Program-made: the position numbers and the translations under genes | The notes under the pieces: model-generated | What the model was told of the DNA's origin: nothing | The model's database searches: none | What the model saw: only the letters and a program-made list of their open reading frames with translations | Part shown: in pieces, positions 1 through 9,394 of the stretch | How positions within the stretch are numbered: the stretch's first letter is position 1 | How the letters are laid out: every line of letters begins with the position of its first letter | Source of the DNA: Polaribacter marinaquae | GTDB taxonomy: Bacteria > Bacteroidota > Bacteroidia > Flavobacteriales > Flavobacteriaceae | Assembly (NCBI RefSeq): GCF_038019025.1 | Contig: NZ_CP150496.1 | Location: 1,566,001-1,630,000 of the forward strand | Direction of reading: 5' to 3' | Length of the DNA stretch: 64,000 nt

Positions 1-502
1 TTTCTACCTGAACTTTGTATAAATTATTTAAAGACTCCATTTGTAATGCAGCTTTAGACATTTCTTCGTTATATTTATTGGTAGAAGCAACAGAACCAGA
101 TGCTGCAGATAATCCTTCTGCTGCATTTTGAAAGTTTTTCATGCTAGAACCTAAACTTGCCATTAAGTTAGAATCTATTTTTGCTTCTTGTAATAAACTA
201 TCTAATTTTTGAGAAAGCATTCCTTCTGCTCCTAATTTTTTAGTTTCTTTTTTAGAAGAAATTCCTCCTTCTGCTAATTCTGGATAAACTTTAGACCAAT
301 CTAAATCTTCTTCTGGTGCATCAAAAGCAGAAATTAAGAATACTATCGCTTCTGCAATTAAACCAATTGTTAGCATTAAACCACCTGTAATTGGCCCGAT
401 ATTTATATGTTGAATCTTGAATAAAGCTCCAATAATTACTACTGCTGCTCCAATTCCGTAAACGAAATTCATTCCTTTTTTGTACGCTCTTGACTGTGCC
501 AT
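1..502 (-). CDS. gldL: Gliding motility / type IX secretion motor protein GldL (C-terminus cut off)
   Basis: GldL and GldM form the proton-driven inner-membrane motor that powers type IX secretion and gliding in Bacteroidetes. The visible 167 residues begin MAQSRAYKKGMNFVYGIG. They contain two hydrophobic helices (about 14-30 and 40-60) and then the cytoplasmic stretch DAPEEDLDWSKVYPEL typical of the family. Glu51, inside the second helix, aligns with the conserved membrane glutamate studied in Flavobacterium GldL. The gene reads leftward out of the window, so its end and the expected gldM and gldN are not visible. It follows gldK by 32 bases on the same strand, which matches the conserved gldKLMN operon. 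The identification is firm; only the C-terminal part is missing. Confidence 0.93.
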   Translation of the reverse strand, partial: MAQSRAYKKGMNFVYGIGAAVVIIGALFKIQHINIGPITGGLMLTIGLIAEAIVFLISAFDAPEEDLDWSKVYPELAEGGISSKKETKKLGAEGMLSQKLDSLLQEAKIDSNLMASLGSSMKNFQNAAEGLSAASGSVASTNKYNEEMSKAALQMESLNNLYKVQVE

Positions 503-534
503 TTTTCTTTAAATTAATTTAGGGGTTTTTATTA

Positions 535-1908
535 TTATTTATTTCCTGTTCCGATATAGTTTTGAACGGTTCTAAAACCAATGTAGCTTCTTGCAGTATC
601 TGCATATTCATAATCTCTAGAACTTACTTCTAAAAAGTATGCTACATCTTTCCATGAACCACCTCTTACAATTTTTCTTTTATTTTTTCTATCCTCAACA
701 TTAGGGTTCATTGTAGAAGCCATGTAGTAAGAAGATAAGTTATATGCTGTATTTGTCCACTCAGAAACATTACCAGCCATATTGTACAAACCGTAATCGT
801 TTGCATTAAAAGACTTAGCTTCCATAGTATATAAAGCACCGTCTACAGCATAGTTACCTCTAACAGGCTTAAAGTTTGCTAAAAAGCAACCTCTATCACT
901 AGTTGTTCCTCCTGTTCCCCATGGATATGTTGCAAATTCTAAACCTCCACGTGCAGCATATTCCCATTCTGCTTCTGTAGGCAATCTAAAATCTGGTACT
1001 TGAGTAGCGTTTTTTCTTCCTTTTAAATAATCATTTTTCTTTTTAGTTCTCCAATTACAGAAAGCATTTGCTTGCTCCCAAGTTATACCAACAACAGGGT
1101 AATCTCCATAAGATTGGTGATAAAAATAATCTTGGTGCATAGGATCATTGTAAGAATAATTAAAATCTTTTACCCAAGCAGTTGTATCTGGGTAAATATT
1201 TAAAACTTCAGTTTGAACAAAATCTTTTCTATTCCCTCCTTTTCTTGCTGCATTATCTCTATCAAACCAAGAATATCTATACTTTAAGAATTTAGGATTA
1301 AAAGTTCTAATACCGTCAACAGCTTCTTCTCTACTAATATATAGAGAATCCATTACCTCTACATAATCAATATCTGGATATTCTTCTTTTTTCCAAACTA
1401 ATTCAGTTTCCCAATTTAATGGTTTTATAGAATCGATACCATCGCCTAAGCTCCAGTAGTTTTCATACATATATCTTTGGTAAGGTGTTGCATCTGTGGT
1501 ATCTACTGTAGCAAAAGCATACTCATGTATTCCACCAGAAGGTAAAGCTCCATCAGGATTTGGAGTAGCACTTAAAGCGGCAAACTCTGCTTGATATCCC
1601 AATCTTGTTCTTACGATAGAATCTCTAACCCAATGAACAAATTCTTTGTATTCATTGTTAGTAACTTCAGTTTCATCCATATAATAAGGCCTAACAGTAA
1701 CTGTTTTTGTTGGTGCATTCATAGTACCAATAATATCTTGATCTTGCTTACCCATTGTAAATGAACCACCAGGAATTAAAGCCATACCGTATGGTTTTTC
1801 TGAAAACCATTTCTTCTTAACTTTAACACCCACCAACTCTCCTCTATCATTAGAGCCACAACTGTAAATTACTGCTAATAAAAGTGCAAATATTGCTGCT
1901 TTCTTCAT
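535..1908 (-). CDS. gldK: Gliding motility lipoprotein GldK (SUMF1-like)
   Basis: GldK is an outer-membrane-associated lipoprotein that forms the periplasmic ring of the type IX secretion system with GldN. The 457-residue product starts with a lipoprotein signal (MKKAAIFALLLAVIYSC, acylated Cys17). It then carries a formylglycine-generating-enzyme-like (SUMF1) fold: MALIPGGSFTMG at about 42, DETEVTNNEY near 80, RLPTEAEWEYAARGG, AGNVSEWT and a final GFRTVQNY. The length is typical for flavobacterial GldK. It is the first gene of gldK-gldL here. I found no clear TAnnTTTG element in the roughly 100 bases upstream, so the promoter is unassigned. The family is non-enzymatic despite its fold. Confidence 0.95.
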   Translation of the reverse strand: MKKAAIFALLLAVIYSCGSNDRGELVGVKVKKKWFSEKPYGMALIPGGSFTMGKQDQDIIGTMNAPTKTVTVRPYYMDETEVTNNEYKEFVHWVRDSIVRTRLGYQAEFAALSATPNPDGALPSGGIHEYAFATVDTTDATPYQRYMYENYWSLGDGIDSIKPLNWETELVWKKEEYPDIDYVEVMDSLYISREEAVDGIRTFNPKFLKYRYSWFDRDNAARKGGNRKDFVQTEVLNIYPDTTAWVKDFNYSYNDPMHQDYFYHQSYGDYPVVGITWEQANAFCNWRTKKKNDYLKGRKNATQVPDFRLPTEAEWEYAARGGLEFATYPWGTGGTTSDRGCFLANFKPVRGNYAVDGALYTMEAKSFNANDYGLYNMAGNVSEWTNTAYNLSSYYMASTMNPNVEDRKNKRKIVRGGSWKDVAYFLEVSSRDYEYADTARSYIGFRTVQNYIGTGNK

Positions 1909-2014
1909 ATTCTGTTTATATCTTAACTAAAAGTTCGTAAACCTATTATTTTTTTTGTTAAAAAACAATATTGAAATCGCATTTAACGTATTCATTTTTT
2001 TATAATCTTGTAAA

Positions 2015-3178
2015 CTATACCATCTTTTTCATTGCTTTATACCATTTTTCTGGTATAATTTGCTTGGTTGCTTCTGTATAATCTTGATATGTACATGGTA
2101 TTAACGCATGTCTTTTGTATTTATTATTTGACAAAATATTTATTTCTACCCACCATCTACCAGATTTATTACTCTTGTAAAAAGTTAAAGGTTCATCATC
2201 ATCAAATAAAACTGTAAATTTCTGATAATTTTCTTTACCGGAAAATGGATAATCTTTTACTCTGTAGTTAACTCCTTCTATAAAATACCAAATAATTTGT
2301 GCGATTAAATGTGCTGTTTGATTGTTATTATCTAGCTTAGAATTGTATTCGTAAATACCAAAAGACGAAACTTTATCGCTAATACCTGCATATCTAGAAA
2401 TTGCACAAAGTTCTTGACCGTAAAATCCGTTTGGAGAGGCATTATTATTAGCGGGTGCTTCACTTTGTCGAATAGCACCAATATCTATAGAAACAATATC
2501 TGCATTTCTAAATGCTGGCTCTATATTTTCTAATTCTTTAGATTTCCCTAATCGATACGCATCAAAAAATAAATTATCTAACAATGCTATTTCTTCTTGC
2601 GAGTTAAAATAGGTTTGGTACCCAACGTTGCAGTAATTAAATAAATTATTAGGCTCTTGCATAATAATTTTACTTAAGTAAGATTGAGAACTTAATTCGC
2701 CTTCTAAATTACCTAAATCGAATCTACTATCTACAGCCGTAATATTTACAGATTGCTCTAGCTCGTCATAAGCTCTGTAATTTACGTAAGTAATATCTTG
2801 ACCACCGCCAATAATAACAGGAATAATGTTTTCTTTGATTAAAGAAGTTATAATCTCTTTAACGGCAAAATAAGTATCAGAAACCTTATTACCTTTTTCT
2901 ACATTTCCTAAATCTACAATATTTGTGTGCCAATTTCCTGGAAATAATTGATAAAACTTTTCTCTGATTTTAAACAAATCTTCACCACAACCAAAGTTGT
3001 TATGTGAATTTCGATCTTCTTTTACTCCGAAAATAGCTATTTGAACATTTTCTAAATCAGGAAAGCCTTCTTCTTTAGAATGAATTTGAATATGTTGCCC
3101 CAAACATGACTGAGATTGCTGCAATAAACTTGCAACAACCGAATCTTTTATAGGGGTTAAAAAGTCTTGGCTCATCAA
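2015..3178 (-). CDS. Ureohydrolase (arginase/formimidoylglutamase)-fold protein with degraded metal ligands
   Basis: The 387-residue protein has the order of arginase-family landmarks, but key manganese ligands are replaced. Where active enzymes have GGDHS it reads GGGQD (124-128, His to Gln127). Where they have DAHxD it reads DSRFD (150-154, His to Arg152). Where they have SxDxDxxDP it reads SIDIGAIRQSEAP (230-242, second Asp to Gly234). Two aspartates (150, 154) and Asp232 remain. Proteins of this type in Flavobacteriaceae are usually annotated formimidoylglutamase. I infer that hydrolase activity is lost or altered. It lies between topA (35 bases upstream) and gldK on the same strand. The first two codons are both ATG, so the start could be one residue later. 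There is no signal peptide, so it is probably cytoplasmic. Confidence 0.8.
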   Translation of the reverse strand: MMSQDFLTPIKDSVVASLLQQSQSCLGQHIQIHSKEEGFPDLENVQIAIFGVKEDRNSHNNFGCGEDLFKIREKFYQLFPGNWHTNIVDLGNVEKGNKVSDTYFAVKEIITSLIKENIIPVIIGGGQDITYVNYRAYDELEQSVNITAVDSRFDLGNLEGELSSQSYLSKIIMQEPNNLFNYCNVGYQTYFNSQEEIALLDNLFFDAYRLGKSKELENIEPAFRNADIVSIDIGAIRQSEAPANNNASPNGFYGQELCAISRYAGISDKVSSFGIYEYNSKLDNNNQTAHLIAQIIWYFIEGVNYRVKDYPFSGKENYQKFTVLFDDDEPLTFYKSNKSGRWWVEINILSNNKYKRHALIPCTYQDYTEATKQIIPEKWYKAMKKMV

Positions 3179-3213
3179 TTTTTTATAAATAAAGTATGCA
3201 AGATACTAACTAA

Positions 3214-5733
3214 TTATTTCTTCTTTGTCGTTTTTTTAGCTGTAGTTTTCTTTTTGGCTGCTGATTTTTTCTTTGCTGCCTTTTTCTTAGGTGCTTTAGC
3301 TTCTATCATTTTGATAGCTTCTGCTTTGGTTAGTTTTTCTATGGCTGTAGTTTTAGGTAATTCAATTTTAATTTTACCTTTTATTACATTAAAACGACCC
3401 CATCTTGCTTTTTCAACTCGAATACCTTCGTCTTCCCAATTATGAATAACTTTATCTATTTCTTTTTGCTTTTTCACCTCGATTAACTCAACAATATCAT
3501 CATCAGATAAATTATCGAAATCGTATTTTTTATTTACGTTGATAAACATTGAGTTCCATTTAATAAATGGCCCAAAACGCCCAACACCTTTTTGTACTGG
3601 TAAATCTTCGTAATGATAAATTGGCGCATCTGCTTTTTGCTTAGCAACAATTAATTCTTCTGCTCTTGGCAAATCTACTTCCATCGGGTTCTCTCCTTTA
3701 TCAAGAGAAACAAACATTTTTCCGAAACGGATGTATGGCCCAAAACGACCATTAGAAACAATAACTTCTTCGCCTTCGTATGTACCTAAAGTTTTTGGTA
3801 ACAAAAATAATTCTAAAGCTTCTTCTAAAGTAATTGTACCTAATTGCTGATCTTTGTTAAGACTCGCAAATTGTTTTTCTTCGTCTTCTGGCGCACCAAT
3901 TTGCGCTATAGGACCAAATTTACCCAAACGTACTAAAACTGTTTTGCCAGACTCTGGATGTTTACCTAAAATACGTTCTCCGGATTCTCTTTCTGCATTT
4001 TCCTTTACATCTTCAACATTATCATGAAATTTGATATAGAAACTTTTAATCATTTCTATCCAATCTTCATCTCCTTCAGAAATATCATCAAAAGAATTTT
4101 CTACTCGAGCTGTAAATCCGAAGTCTAAAATATTAGAAAAATTAGCTACCAAAAAGTCGTTTACAATATTACCAATATCTGTTGGCACTAATTTGTTTTT
4201 ATTAGAACCTGTTTTTTCTGATAACGTTTCGCTTTTTACGGCACCATTAGCTAAAATTAATTGCTGATATTCTCTTTCTATACCTTCGTTTTGTCCTTTT
4301 TCTATATAACCTCTTCTTTGAACCGTAGAAATTGTTGGTGCATACGTAGATGGTCTACCAATACCTAATTCTTCTAATTGTTTTACCAAAGAAGCTTCTG
4401 TAAATCTGTATGGCGGACTAGTAAAACGCTGTGTTGCGTTTATAAATGTATATTCTAAAGCATCGTTTACTTTTAAATTTGGCAACATACCAGCTTGTTC
4501 TTCACCATCTTCATCATCATTACCTTCTAAATAAACCTTTAAGAAACCTTCAAACTTAATCATCTCTCCGTTTGCAGTAAAGATTTTATCGTTTTCAGAA
4601 TTTTCTATTTTAACGTTTGTACGCTCTAATTGTGCATCGCTCATTTGAGACGCCAATGTTCTTTTCCAGATTAAATCATACAATCTATTTTGATCGTATT
4701 CTGTATCTATAGAATGCATTTTCATGTTTGTTGGCCTAATCGCTTCGTGAGCTTCTTGGGCTCCTTTTGCTTTCGATTTAAAAACACGTTGCTTACTATA
4801 TTCTTTTCCGTAATAATTGCTTATTTCTTCTTCGGCAGCATTTCTTGCGTCTACAGATAAGTTCACACTATCTGTTCTCATATAAGTAATTAAACCGGCT
4901 TCATACAAACGCTGTGCTACTTGCATTGTTTTACCTACCGGAAACCCTAACTTTCTTGATGCTTCTTGTTGTAATGTAGAAGTTGTAAACGGTGCTGCCG
5001 GAGATTTTTTTGCAGGTTTTTTAGTTAAATCTGCAATTTTAAAACCTGCATTTGCACAAGAATTTAAGAAACTTTCTGCCGCTTTTTTAGAGTCGAAGTT
5101 TTTTGGTATTGTTGCTTTAAAAGATTTTCCTTCTAAATTAGAAAACTGTGCTACTACTTTATAATGTGTAGCTGGTTTAAAATCTAAAATACTACGTTCT
5201 CTTTCTACAATTAACCTTACAGCAACAGATTGAACCCTACCTGCAGATAATCCTCCTTTTACTTTACGCCATAAAACTGGCGATAATTCGTAACCAACAA
5301 GCCTATCTAAAACTCTACGCGCTTGTTGTGCGTTCACCATATTATAATCTATATCTCTAGGATTATCAACCGCTTTTAAAATGGCATTTTTAGTAATTTC
5401 ATGAAAAACGATACGTTTTGTGTTATCGTCTTTTAAATCTAACTGCTCTTTTAAGTGCCACGCAATAGCTTCTCCTTCTCGATCCTCATCACTTGCTAAC
5501 CAAACAGTGTCTGCTTTTTTCGCTAAAGTTCTTAACTTTTTTACAACGGGTTTTTTATCGTCTGATACTATATATTTAGGACTAAAGTCTCCATCTACAT
5601 CAATTCCTAATTCTTTAGAAGGTAAGTCTGCAATGTGCCCATAGCTAGACTCTACTTGAAAATCTTTTCCTAAAAATTTTTCTATCGTCTTCGCTTTAGC
5701 TGGTGACTCTACAATTACTAAATTCTTTGCCAT
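3214..5733 (-). CDS. topA: DNA topoisomerase I
   Basis: Type IA topoisomerase that relaxes negative supercoils through a transient 5'-phosphotyrosine link. The N-terminal Toprim domain starts MAKNLVIVESPAKAKTIEKF and includes the acidic SDEDREGEAI motif (81-90). The catalytic tyrosine is Tyr284 in LITYMRTDS. The C-terminal part has the repeated RFGPxI/KFGPIAQIG modules of Bacteroidetes enzymes. It has no four-cysteine zinc fingers, and it ends in a Lys/Ala/Thr-rich tail of roughly 30 residues resembling histone H1 tails. At 839 residues it has the usual length. A TAnnTTTG element lies about 54 bases before the ATG, and the gene may be cotranscribed with the downstream ureohydrolase-fold gene. 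Confidence 0.97.
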   Translation of the reverse strand: MAKNLVIVESPAKAKTIEKFLGKDFQVESSYGHIADLPSKELGIDVDGDFSPKYIVSDDKKPVVKKLRTLAKKADTVWLASDEDREGEAIAWHLKEQLDLKDDNTKRIVFHEITKNAILKAVDNPRDIDYNMVNAQQARRVLDRLVGYELSPVLWRKVKGGLSAGRVQSVAVRLIVERERSILDFKPATHYKVVAQFSNLEGKSFKATIPKNFDSKKAAESFLNSCANAGFKIADLTKKPAKKSPAAPFTTSTLQQEASRKLGFPVGKTMQVAQRLYEAGLITYMRTDSVNLSVDARNAAEEEISNYYGKEYSKQRVFKSKAKGAQEAHEAIRPTNMKMHSIDTEYDQNRLYDLIWKRTLASQMSDAQLERTNVKIENSENDKIFTANGEMIKFEGFLKVYLEGNDDEDGEEQAGMLPNLKVNDALEYTFINATQRFTSPPYRFTEASLVKQLEELGIGRPSTYAPTISTVQRRGYIEKGQNEGIEREYQQLILANGAVKSETLSEKTGSNKNKLVPTDIGNIVNDFLVANFSNILDFGFTARVENSFDDISEGDEDWIEMIKSFYIKFHDNVEDVKENAERESGERILGKHPESGKTVLVRLGKFGPIAQIGAPEDEEKQFASLNKDQQLGTITLEEALELFLLPKTLGTYEGEEVIVSNGRFGPYIRFGKMFVSLDKGENPMEVDLPRAEELIVAKQKADAPIYHYEDLPVQKGVGRFGPFIKWNSMFINVNKKYDFDNLSDDDIVELIEVKKQKEIDKVIHNWEDEGIRVEKARWGRFNVIKGKIKIELPKTTAIEKLTKAEAIKMIEAKAPKKKAAKKKSAAKKKTTAKKTTKKK

Positions 5734-5786
5734 TTATCTTTCTGTTTTCGTAATTAATGCAATCGAAATCGCACTTTATCCAACTG

Positions 5787-5794
5787 CAAAAGTA
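5787..5794 (-). promoter_or_regulatory. -7 element for topA
   Basis: On the minus strand this reads TACTTTTG, a match to the Bacteroidetes -7 consensus TAnnTTTG, 53 bases before the topA ATG. No TTG is seen at the ideal 19-nt distance upstream, so only the -7 box is supported. Confidence 0.5.
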
Positions 5795-6080
5795 TGTAGT
5801 TTTTTTTATTAATTCTTTTTTTAGTTTCTTTTTACATCATTTTTAATACAAAAAGACCTTTAAAATCAACTTAAATTTACATTAATTACACTTTTATATT
5901 CTGTTTTATAAATTTTATTTTTTTGATTTATTTTGAAGTATATCAAAGTAAATCTTAAAAACAGGATTCAAAAGATTGAATAAAAATTAGAAAAAATGAA
6001 TGTTCTTTATATTTCTGTTAATTTATAATTGATAATTATTTGTTTTCTGCCAATTTGTCATTCAATTTGAATTTTGGTTG
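5795..6080. other. AT-rich divergent intergenic region between topA and miaB
   Basis: This stretch between the two divergent promoters is extremely AT-rich. I see no open frame with coding character, no RNA gene and no convincing hairpin. It probably only holds upstream promoter sequence for topA and miaB. Confidence 0.5.
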
Positions 6081-6088
6081 TATATTTG
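6081..6088 (+). promoter_or_regulatory. -7 element for miaB
   Basis: TATATTTG matches TAnnTTTG and sits 18 bases before the miaB ATG, so the leader would be only about a dozen bases long. TTTG motifs lie upstream (6054-6057 and 6066-6069), but neither is at the ideal 19-nt spacing. Confidence 0.55.
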
Positions 6089-6106
6089 CATCTCATTTTT
6101 TGAATT

Positions 6107-7564
6107 ATGGAGCAAATCGAAAAAGTAATAGACGAAAGAATACAAGGTAAAGCACTTGTTACAGAAAATAAAGAACAAAACACTAAAAAATTATTTATTG
6201 AAAGCTACGGTTGTCAAATGAATATGAATGATAGTGAAATTGTTGCTGCTATTTTAGACAAGCAAGGTTATAATACAACCCAAATATTAGAAGAAGCAGA
6301 CTTGGTTTTGGTGAACACATGTTCTATCCGAGAAAAAGCAGAAACTACTGTTCGTAAACGTTTACAAAAATACAATAGAGTAAAAAGAGAATCTAATAAA
6401 AATATGAAAGTAGGCGTTTTAGGCTGTATGGCAGAACGTCTAAAAGAAAAATTTTTAGAAGAAGAAAAAATTGTAGACTTAGTTGTAGGCCCAGATGCTT
6501 ATAAAGATTTACCTAACTTATTAGAAGAAGTTAATGAAGGTAGAGATGCCGTAAATGTAATTTTATCTAAAGAAGAAACTTACGGAGATATTGCACCTGT
6601 TCGTTTAAATTCTAACGGTGTATCTGCATTTGTTTCTATCACCAGAGGTTGCGATAATATGTGTACTTTTTGCGTAGTTCCTTTTACACGTGGTAGAGAA
6701 AGAAGTAGAGACCCTAAAAGTATTTTAGAAGAAATTGGTCAAATGGTAGATCAAAATTATAAAGAAATTACTTTGCTTGGTCAAAACGTAGATAGTTATT
6801 TATGGTATGGCGGTGGTTTAAAGAAAGATTTTAAAAAAGCTTCTGAAATGGCACAAGCCACTGCAGTTGGTTTTGCAGAGTTGTTAGATATTTGTGCTAC
6901 TAAATTTCCAAAAACTCGTTTTCGTTTTTCTACATCGAATCCGCAAGACATGCATTTAGACGTTATTCATGTAATGGCTAAACATAAAAATATTTGTAAA
7001 TATTTACACTTACCTGTTCAAAGCGGAAGTAACGCCATGCTAAAAGCAATGAACAGACAACATACTAGAGAAGAATATATGGAGCTGGTTGACAATATTT
7101 TTAAAATTGTACCAGAAATGTCTTTATCTCAAGATATGATTGTTGGTTTCTGCGGAGAAACAGAGCAAGATCATCAAGATACTTTAGACTTAATGAGATA
7201 TGTAAAATACGATTTTGGTTTTATGTTTTCTTATTCTGAAAGACCAGGTACTTTAGCCGGTAACAAAATGGAAGATGATGTACCGCAAGAAGTTAAAAAA
7301 AGAAGATTACAAGAGGTTATAGATTTACAACAAGAACATGCCTTATACAGAACTCAACAACATTTAGGTAAAGTAGAAGAGTTTTTAATTGAAGGTACAT
7401 CTAAGAAAAACCCTAACGAATGGAAAGGTAGAAATACCCAAAACACCGTTGCTGTTTTTGATAAAGGAAACTATAAATTAGGAGACTTTGTAATGGTTAA
7501 AATAGAAGATTGTACTTCTGCAACCTTAAAAGGAACTGTTATTGGGTATTCTGATAATAATTAA
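6107..7564 (+). CDS. miaB: tRNA-2-methylthio-N6-dimethylallyladenosine synthase MiaB
   Basis: Radical-SAM methylthiotransferase that adds the 2-methylthio group to i6A37 in tRNAs reading UNN codons. The N-terminal UPF0004 domain supplies Cys36 (ESYGCQMN), Cys72 (NTCSIREKAE) and Cys107 (LGCMAERLKE) for the auxiliary 4Fe-4S cluster. The radical-SAM cluster motif is GCDNMCTFC (Cys182, 186, 189). A C-terminal TRAM domain follows (about 420-480). At 485 residues it is slightly longer than E. coli MiaB because of a short N-terminal extension and an insert near 230. It is the first gene of a plus-strand run that continues with a sigma-54-type activator 82 bases later, although a terminator-like hairpin lies between them. 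Confidence 0.97.
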   Translation: MEQIEKVIDERIQGKALVTENKEQNTKKLFIESYGCQMNMNDSEIVAAILDKQGYNTTQILEEADLVLVNTCSIREKAETTVRKRLQKYNRVKRESNKNMKVGVLGCMAERLKEKFLEEEKIVDLVVGPDAYKDLPNLLEEVNEGRDAVNVILSKEETYGDIAPVRLNSNGVSAFVSITRGCDNMCTFCVVPFTRGRERSRDPKSILEEIGQMVDQNYKEITLLGQNVDSYLWYGGGLKKDFKKASEMAQATAVGFAELLDICATKFPKTRFRFSTSNPQDMHLDVIHVMAKHKNICKYLHLPVQSGSNAMLKAMNRQHTREEYMELVDNIFKIVPEMSLSQDMIVGFCGETEQDHQDTLDLMRYVKYDFGFMFSYSERPGTLAGNKMEDDVPQEVKKRRLQEVIDLQQEHALYRTQQHLGKVEEFLIEGTSKKNPNEWKGRNTQNTVAVFDKGNYKLGDFVMVKIEDCTSATLKGTVIGYSDNN

Positions 7565-7582
7565 TTTTTAGAAAAGAAATCT

Positions 7583-7627
7583 AGAGATAGGTTTTAAGAA
7601 AAATCTTATCTCTTTATTCTTTTTTCT
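7583..7627 (+). terminator. Terminator-like hairpin after miaB
   Basis: AGAGATAGG (7583-7591) can pair with CTTATCTCT (7605-7613) with one G-T pair and a 13-base loop, followed by a T-rich run (TTATTCTTTTTT). It may end or attenuate transcription between miaB and the regulator gene. The large loop makes this a moderate call. Confidence 0.5.
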
Positions 7628-7646
7628 CTATTCTAAGAAAAAGAAA

Positions 7647-8870
7647 ATGGAAAACTTACAAGCAATCAAACAACGTTTTGGCATAATTGGTAACGATTTG
7701 CAACTTAATAGAGCTTTAGAAAAAGCAGTAAGAGTTGCACCTACAGATATTTCTGTATTAGTTACCGGAGAAAGTGGTGTTGGTAAAGAAAGTATTCCTA
7801 AAATAATACACTCTTTATCTCATAGAAAACATGCAAAATACATTGCTGTAAACTGTGGTGCAATACCAGAAGGAACTATTGATAGCGAACTTTTTGGTCA
7901 CGAAAAAGGATCTTTTACAGGTGCTACACAAGACAGAAAAGGATACTTTGAAGTAGCTGACGGTGGTACCATATTTTTAGATGAAGTTGGTGAGTTACCT
8001 TTAACAACCCAAGTAAGATTATTACGTGTTTTAGAAAACGGAGAGTTTATAAAAGTTGGTTCTTCTAAAACTTTAAAAACGAACGTTAGAATTGTAGCTG
8101 CAACTAACGTAAATATGCAAGCAGCTATAGAAAAAGAACGTTTTAGAGAAGATTTGTATTACAGATTAAGCACTGTAGAAATTCAATTACCTGCCTTAAG
8201 AGATCGTAATGAAGATATTCATTTATTATTTCGAAAATTTGCAGCAGATTTTGCTCAGAAATATAGAATGCCTTCTATTCGATTAGATGAAAATGCAGTA
8301 AATGTTTTATTAAACTATCGCTTTCCGGGTAACATTCGTCAGTTAAAAAACTTAGCAGAACAAATTTCTGTAATCGAAGAAAGTAGAACCATTACAGCTT
8401 CTAAGCTAAACCAATACTTACCAAATAACAACGGTAATTTACCAGCAGTTGTTGGTGGTAAAAAAGAAAATGATTTTTCTACGGAAAGAGACATTATGTA
8501 CAAGATTTTGTTTGACATGAGAAACGACATTAACGATTTAAAAAAGTTAACGTTAGATTTAATGAAAAACGGAGATATAGAACAAGTACAAGAAGAAAAT
8601 CATCAATTATTAGAAAAAATTTATAGCGATAAAGAATTAAAAGAACACGATATCGAAGTTCTAAATATTCCGCAAAATAATTCTGAAGACAAAGAATACG
8701 ATTTTATAGAAACTATAGAAGAAGATGAATCTTTATCATTACAAGACAAAGAAATTGAAATGATAAAAAAATCTTTAGAAAAGAACAATAATAAAAGAAA
8801 ACTTGCTGCTAAAGAACTAGGTATTTCTGAAAGAACATTGTACAGAAAAATTAAACAATACGATTTATAA
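7647..8870 (+). CDS. Sigma-54-dependent AAA+ transcriptional activator without receiver domain
   Basis: Enhancer-binding protein that should use ATP hydrolysis to open sigma-54 RNA polymerase promoters. The AAA+ domain begins almost at the N-terminus: Walker A GESGVGKE (41-48), sigma-54 contact loop GSFTGA (88-93, a common Ser variant of GAFTGA), Walker B GGTIFLDEVGEL (106-117) and the arginine-finger region. A linker rich in acidic residues leads to a Fis-type helix-turn-helix at the C-terminus (KRKLAAKELGISERTLYRKI). No receiver, PAS or GAF domain is present, so activity may be set by expression or partner proteins. The gene ends 2 bases before lptE, so it probably shares an operon with lptE, the TPR gene and secG. 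Confidence 0.92.
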   Translation: MENLQAIKQRFGIIGNDLQLNRALEKAVRVAPTDISVLVTGESGVGKESIPKIIHSLSHRKHAKYIAVNCGAIPEGTIDSELFGHEKGSFTGATQDRKGYFEVADGGTIFLDEVGELPLTTQVRLLRVLENGEFIKVGSSKTLKTNVRIVAATNVNMQAAIEKERFREDLYYRLSTVEIQLPALRDRNEDIHLLFRKFAADFAQKYRMPSIRLDENAVNVLLNYRFPGNIRQLKNLAEQISVIEESRTITASKLNQYLPNNNGNLPAVVGGKKENDFSTERDIMYKILFDMRNDINDLKKLTLDLMKNGDIEQVQEENHQLLEKIYSDKELKEHDIEVLNIPQNNSEDKEYDFIETIEEDESLSLQDKEIEMIKKSLEKNNNKRKLAAKELGISERTLYRKIKQYDL

Positions 8871-8872
8871 TT

Positions 8873-9379
8873 ATGAAAAAATTAATTTATACAGTACTTT
8901 TTACAATTAGTTCTTTTTTATTAATTGGTTGCGGAATTTACGGTTTTACAGGTGGTGATGTTGGTAATGCAAAAACAATTCAAGTAGATTTTTTTCCTAA
9001 TCAAGCCCAATTAATAGAGCCAACTTTAAGTCAGCAATTCACAAACGAATTACAAGATTTATTCACAAGGCAAACAAATTTAACATTAACGCCAAATAAC
9101 GGAGACTTGCATTTCAGCGGAGAAATTACAAGTTACAGAATTGCGCCTATGAGTGCAACATCTGCGCAAACTTCTGCCCAAAACAGGTTAACAATTACCG
9201 TAAACGTTAGATATATTAATAATACGGATGAGAAAAAAGATTTCGAAAAATCGTTTTCATTCTATTCTGATTATCCAGCAACATCTCAATTAACCGGCAG
9301 CGTGCAAGAAGCAGCTTTTGAAGAAATTATAGACAGAATTACGCAAGATATTTTCAATGCTTCTGTTGGTAAATGGTAA
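8873..9379 (+). CDS. lptE: LptE-family LPS assembly lipoprotein
   Basis: Small outer-membrane lipoprotein that by family pairs with the LptD barrel to place lipopolysaccharide on the cell surface. The 168-residue product has a lipobox signal ending LLIGCG (Cys20). The mature part starts with GIYGFTGGDV, the conserved opening of Bacteroidetes LptE, and contains alternating beta-strand segments (LHFSGEITSYRIAPMS, RLTITVNVRYIN). It starts 2 bases after the activator gene and is followed 15 bases later by the TPR gene, so the cluster looks like one envelope/secretion transcript. The assignment rests on family resemblance and position. Confidence 0.85.
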   Translation: MKKLIYTVLFTISSFLLIGCGIYGFTGGDVGNAKTIQVDFFPNQAQLIEPTLSQQFTNELQDLFTRQTNLTLTPNNGDLHFSGEITSYRIAPMSATSAQTSAQNRLTITVNVRYINNTDEKKDFEKSFSFYSDYPATSQLTGSVQEAAFEEIIDRITQDIFNASVGKW

Positions 9380-9394
9380 ACTAAATTTTAAATA

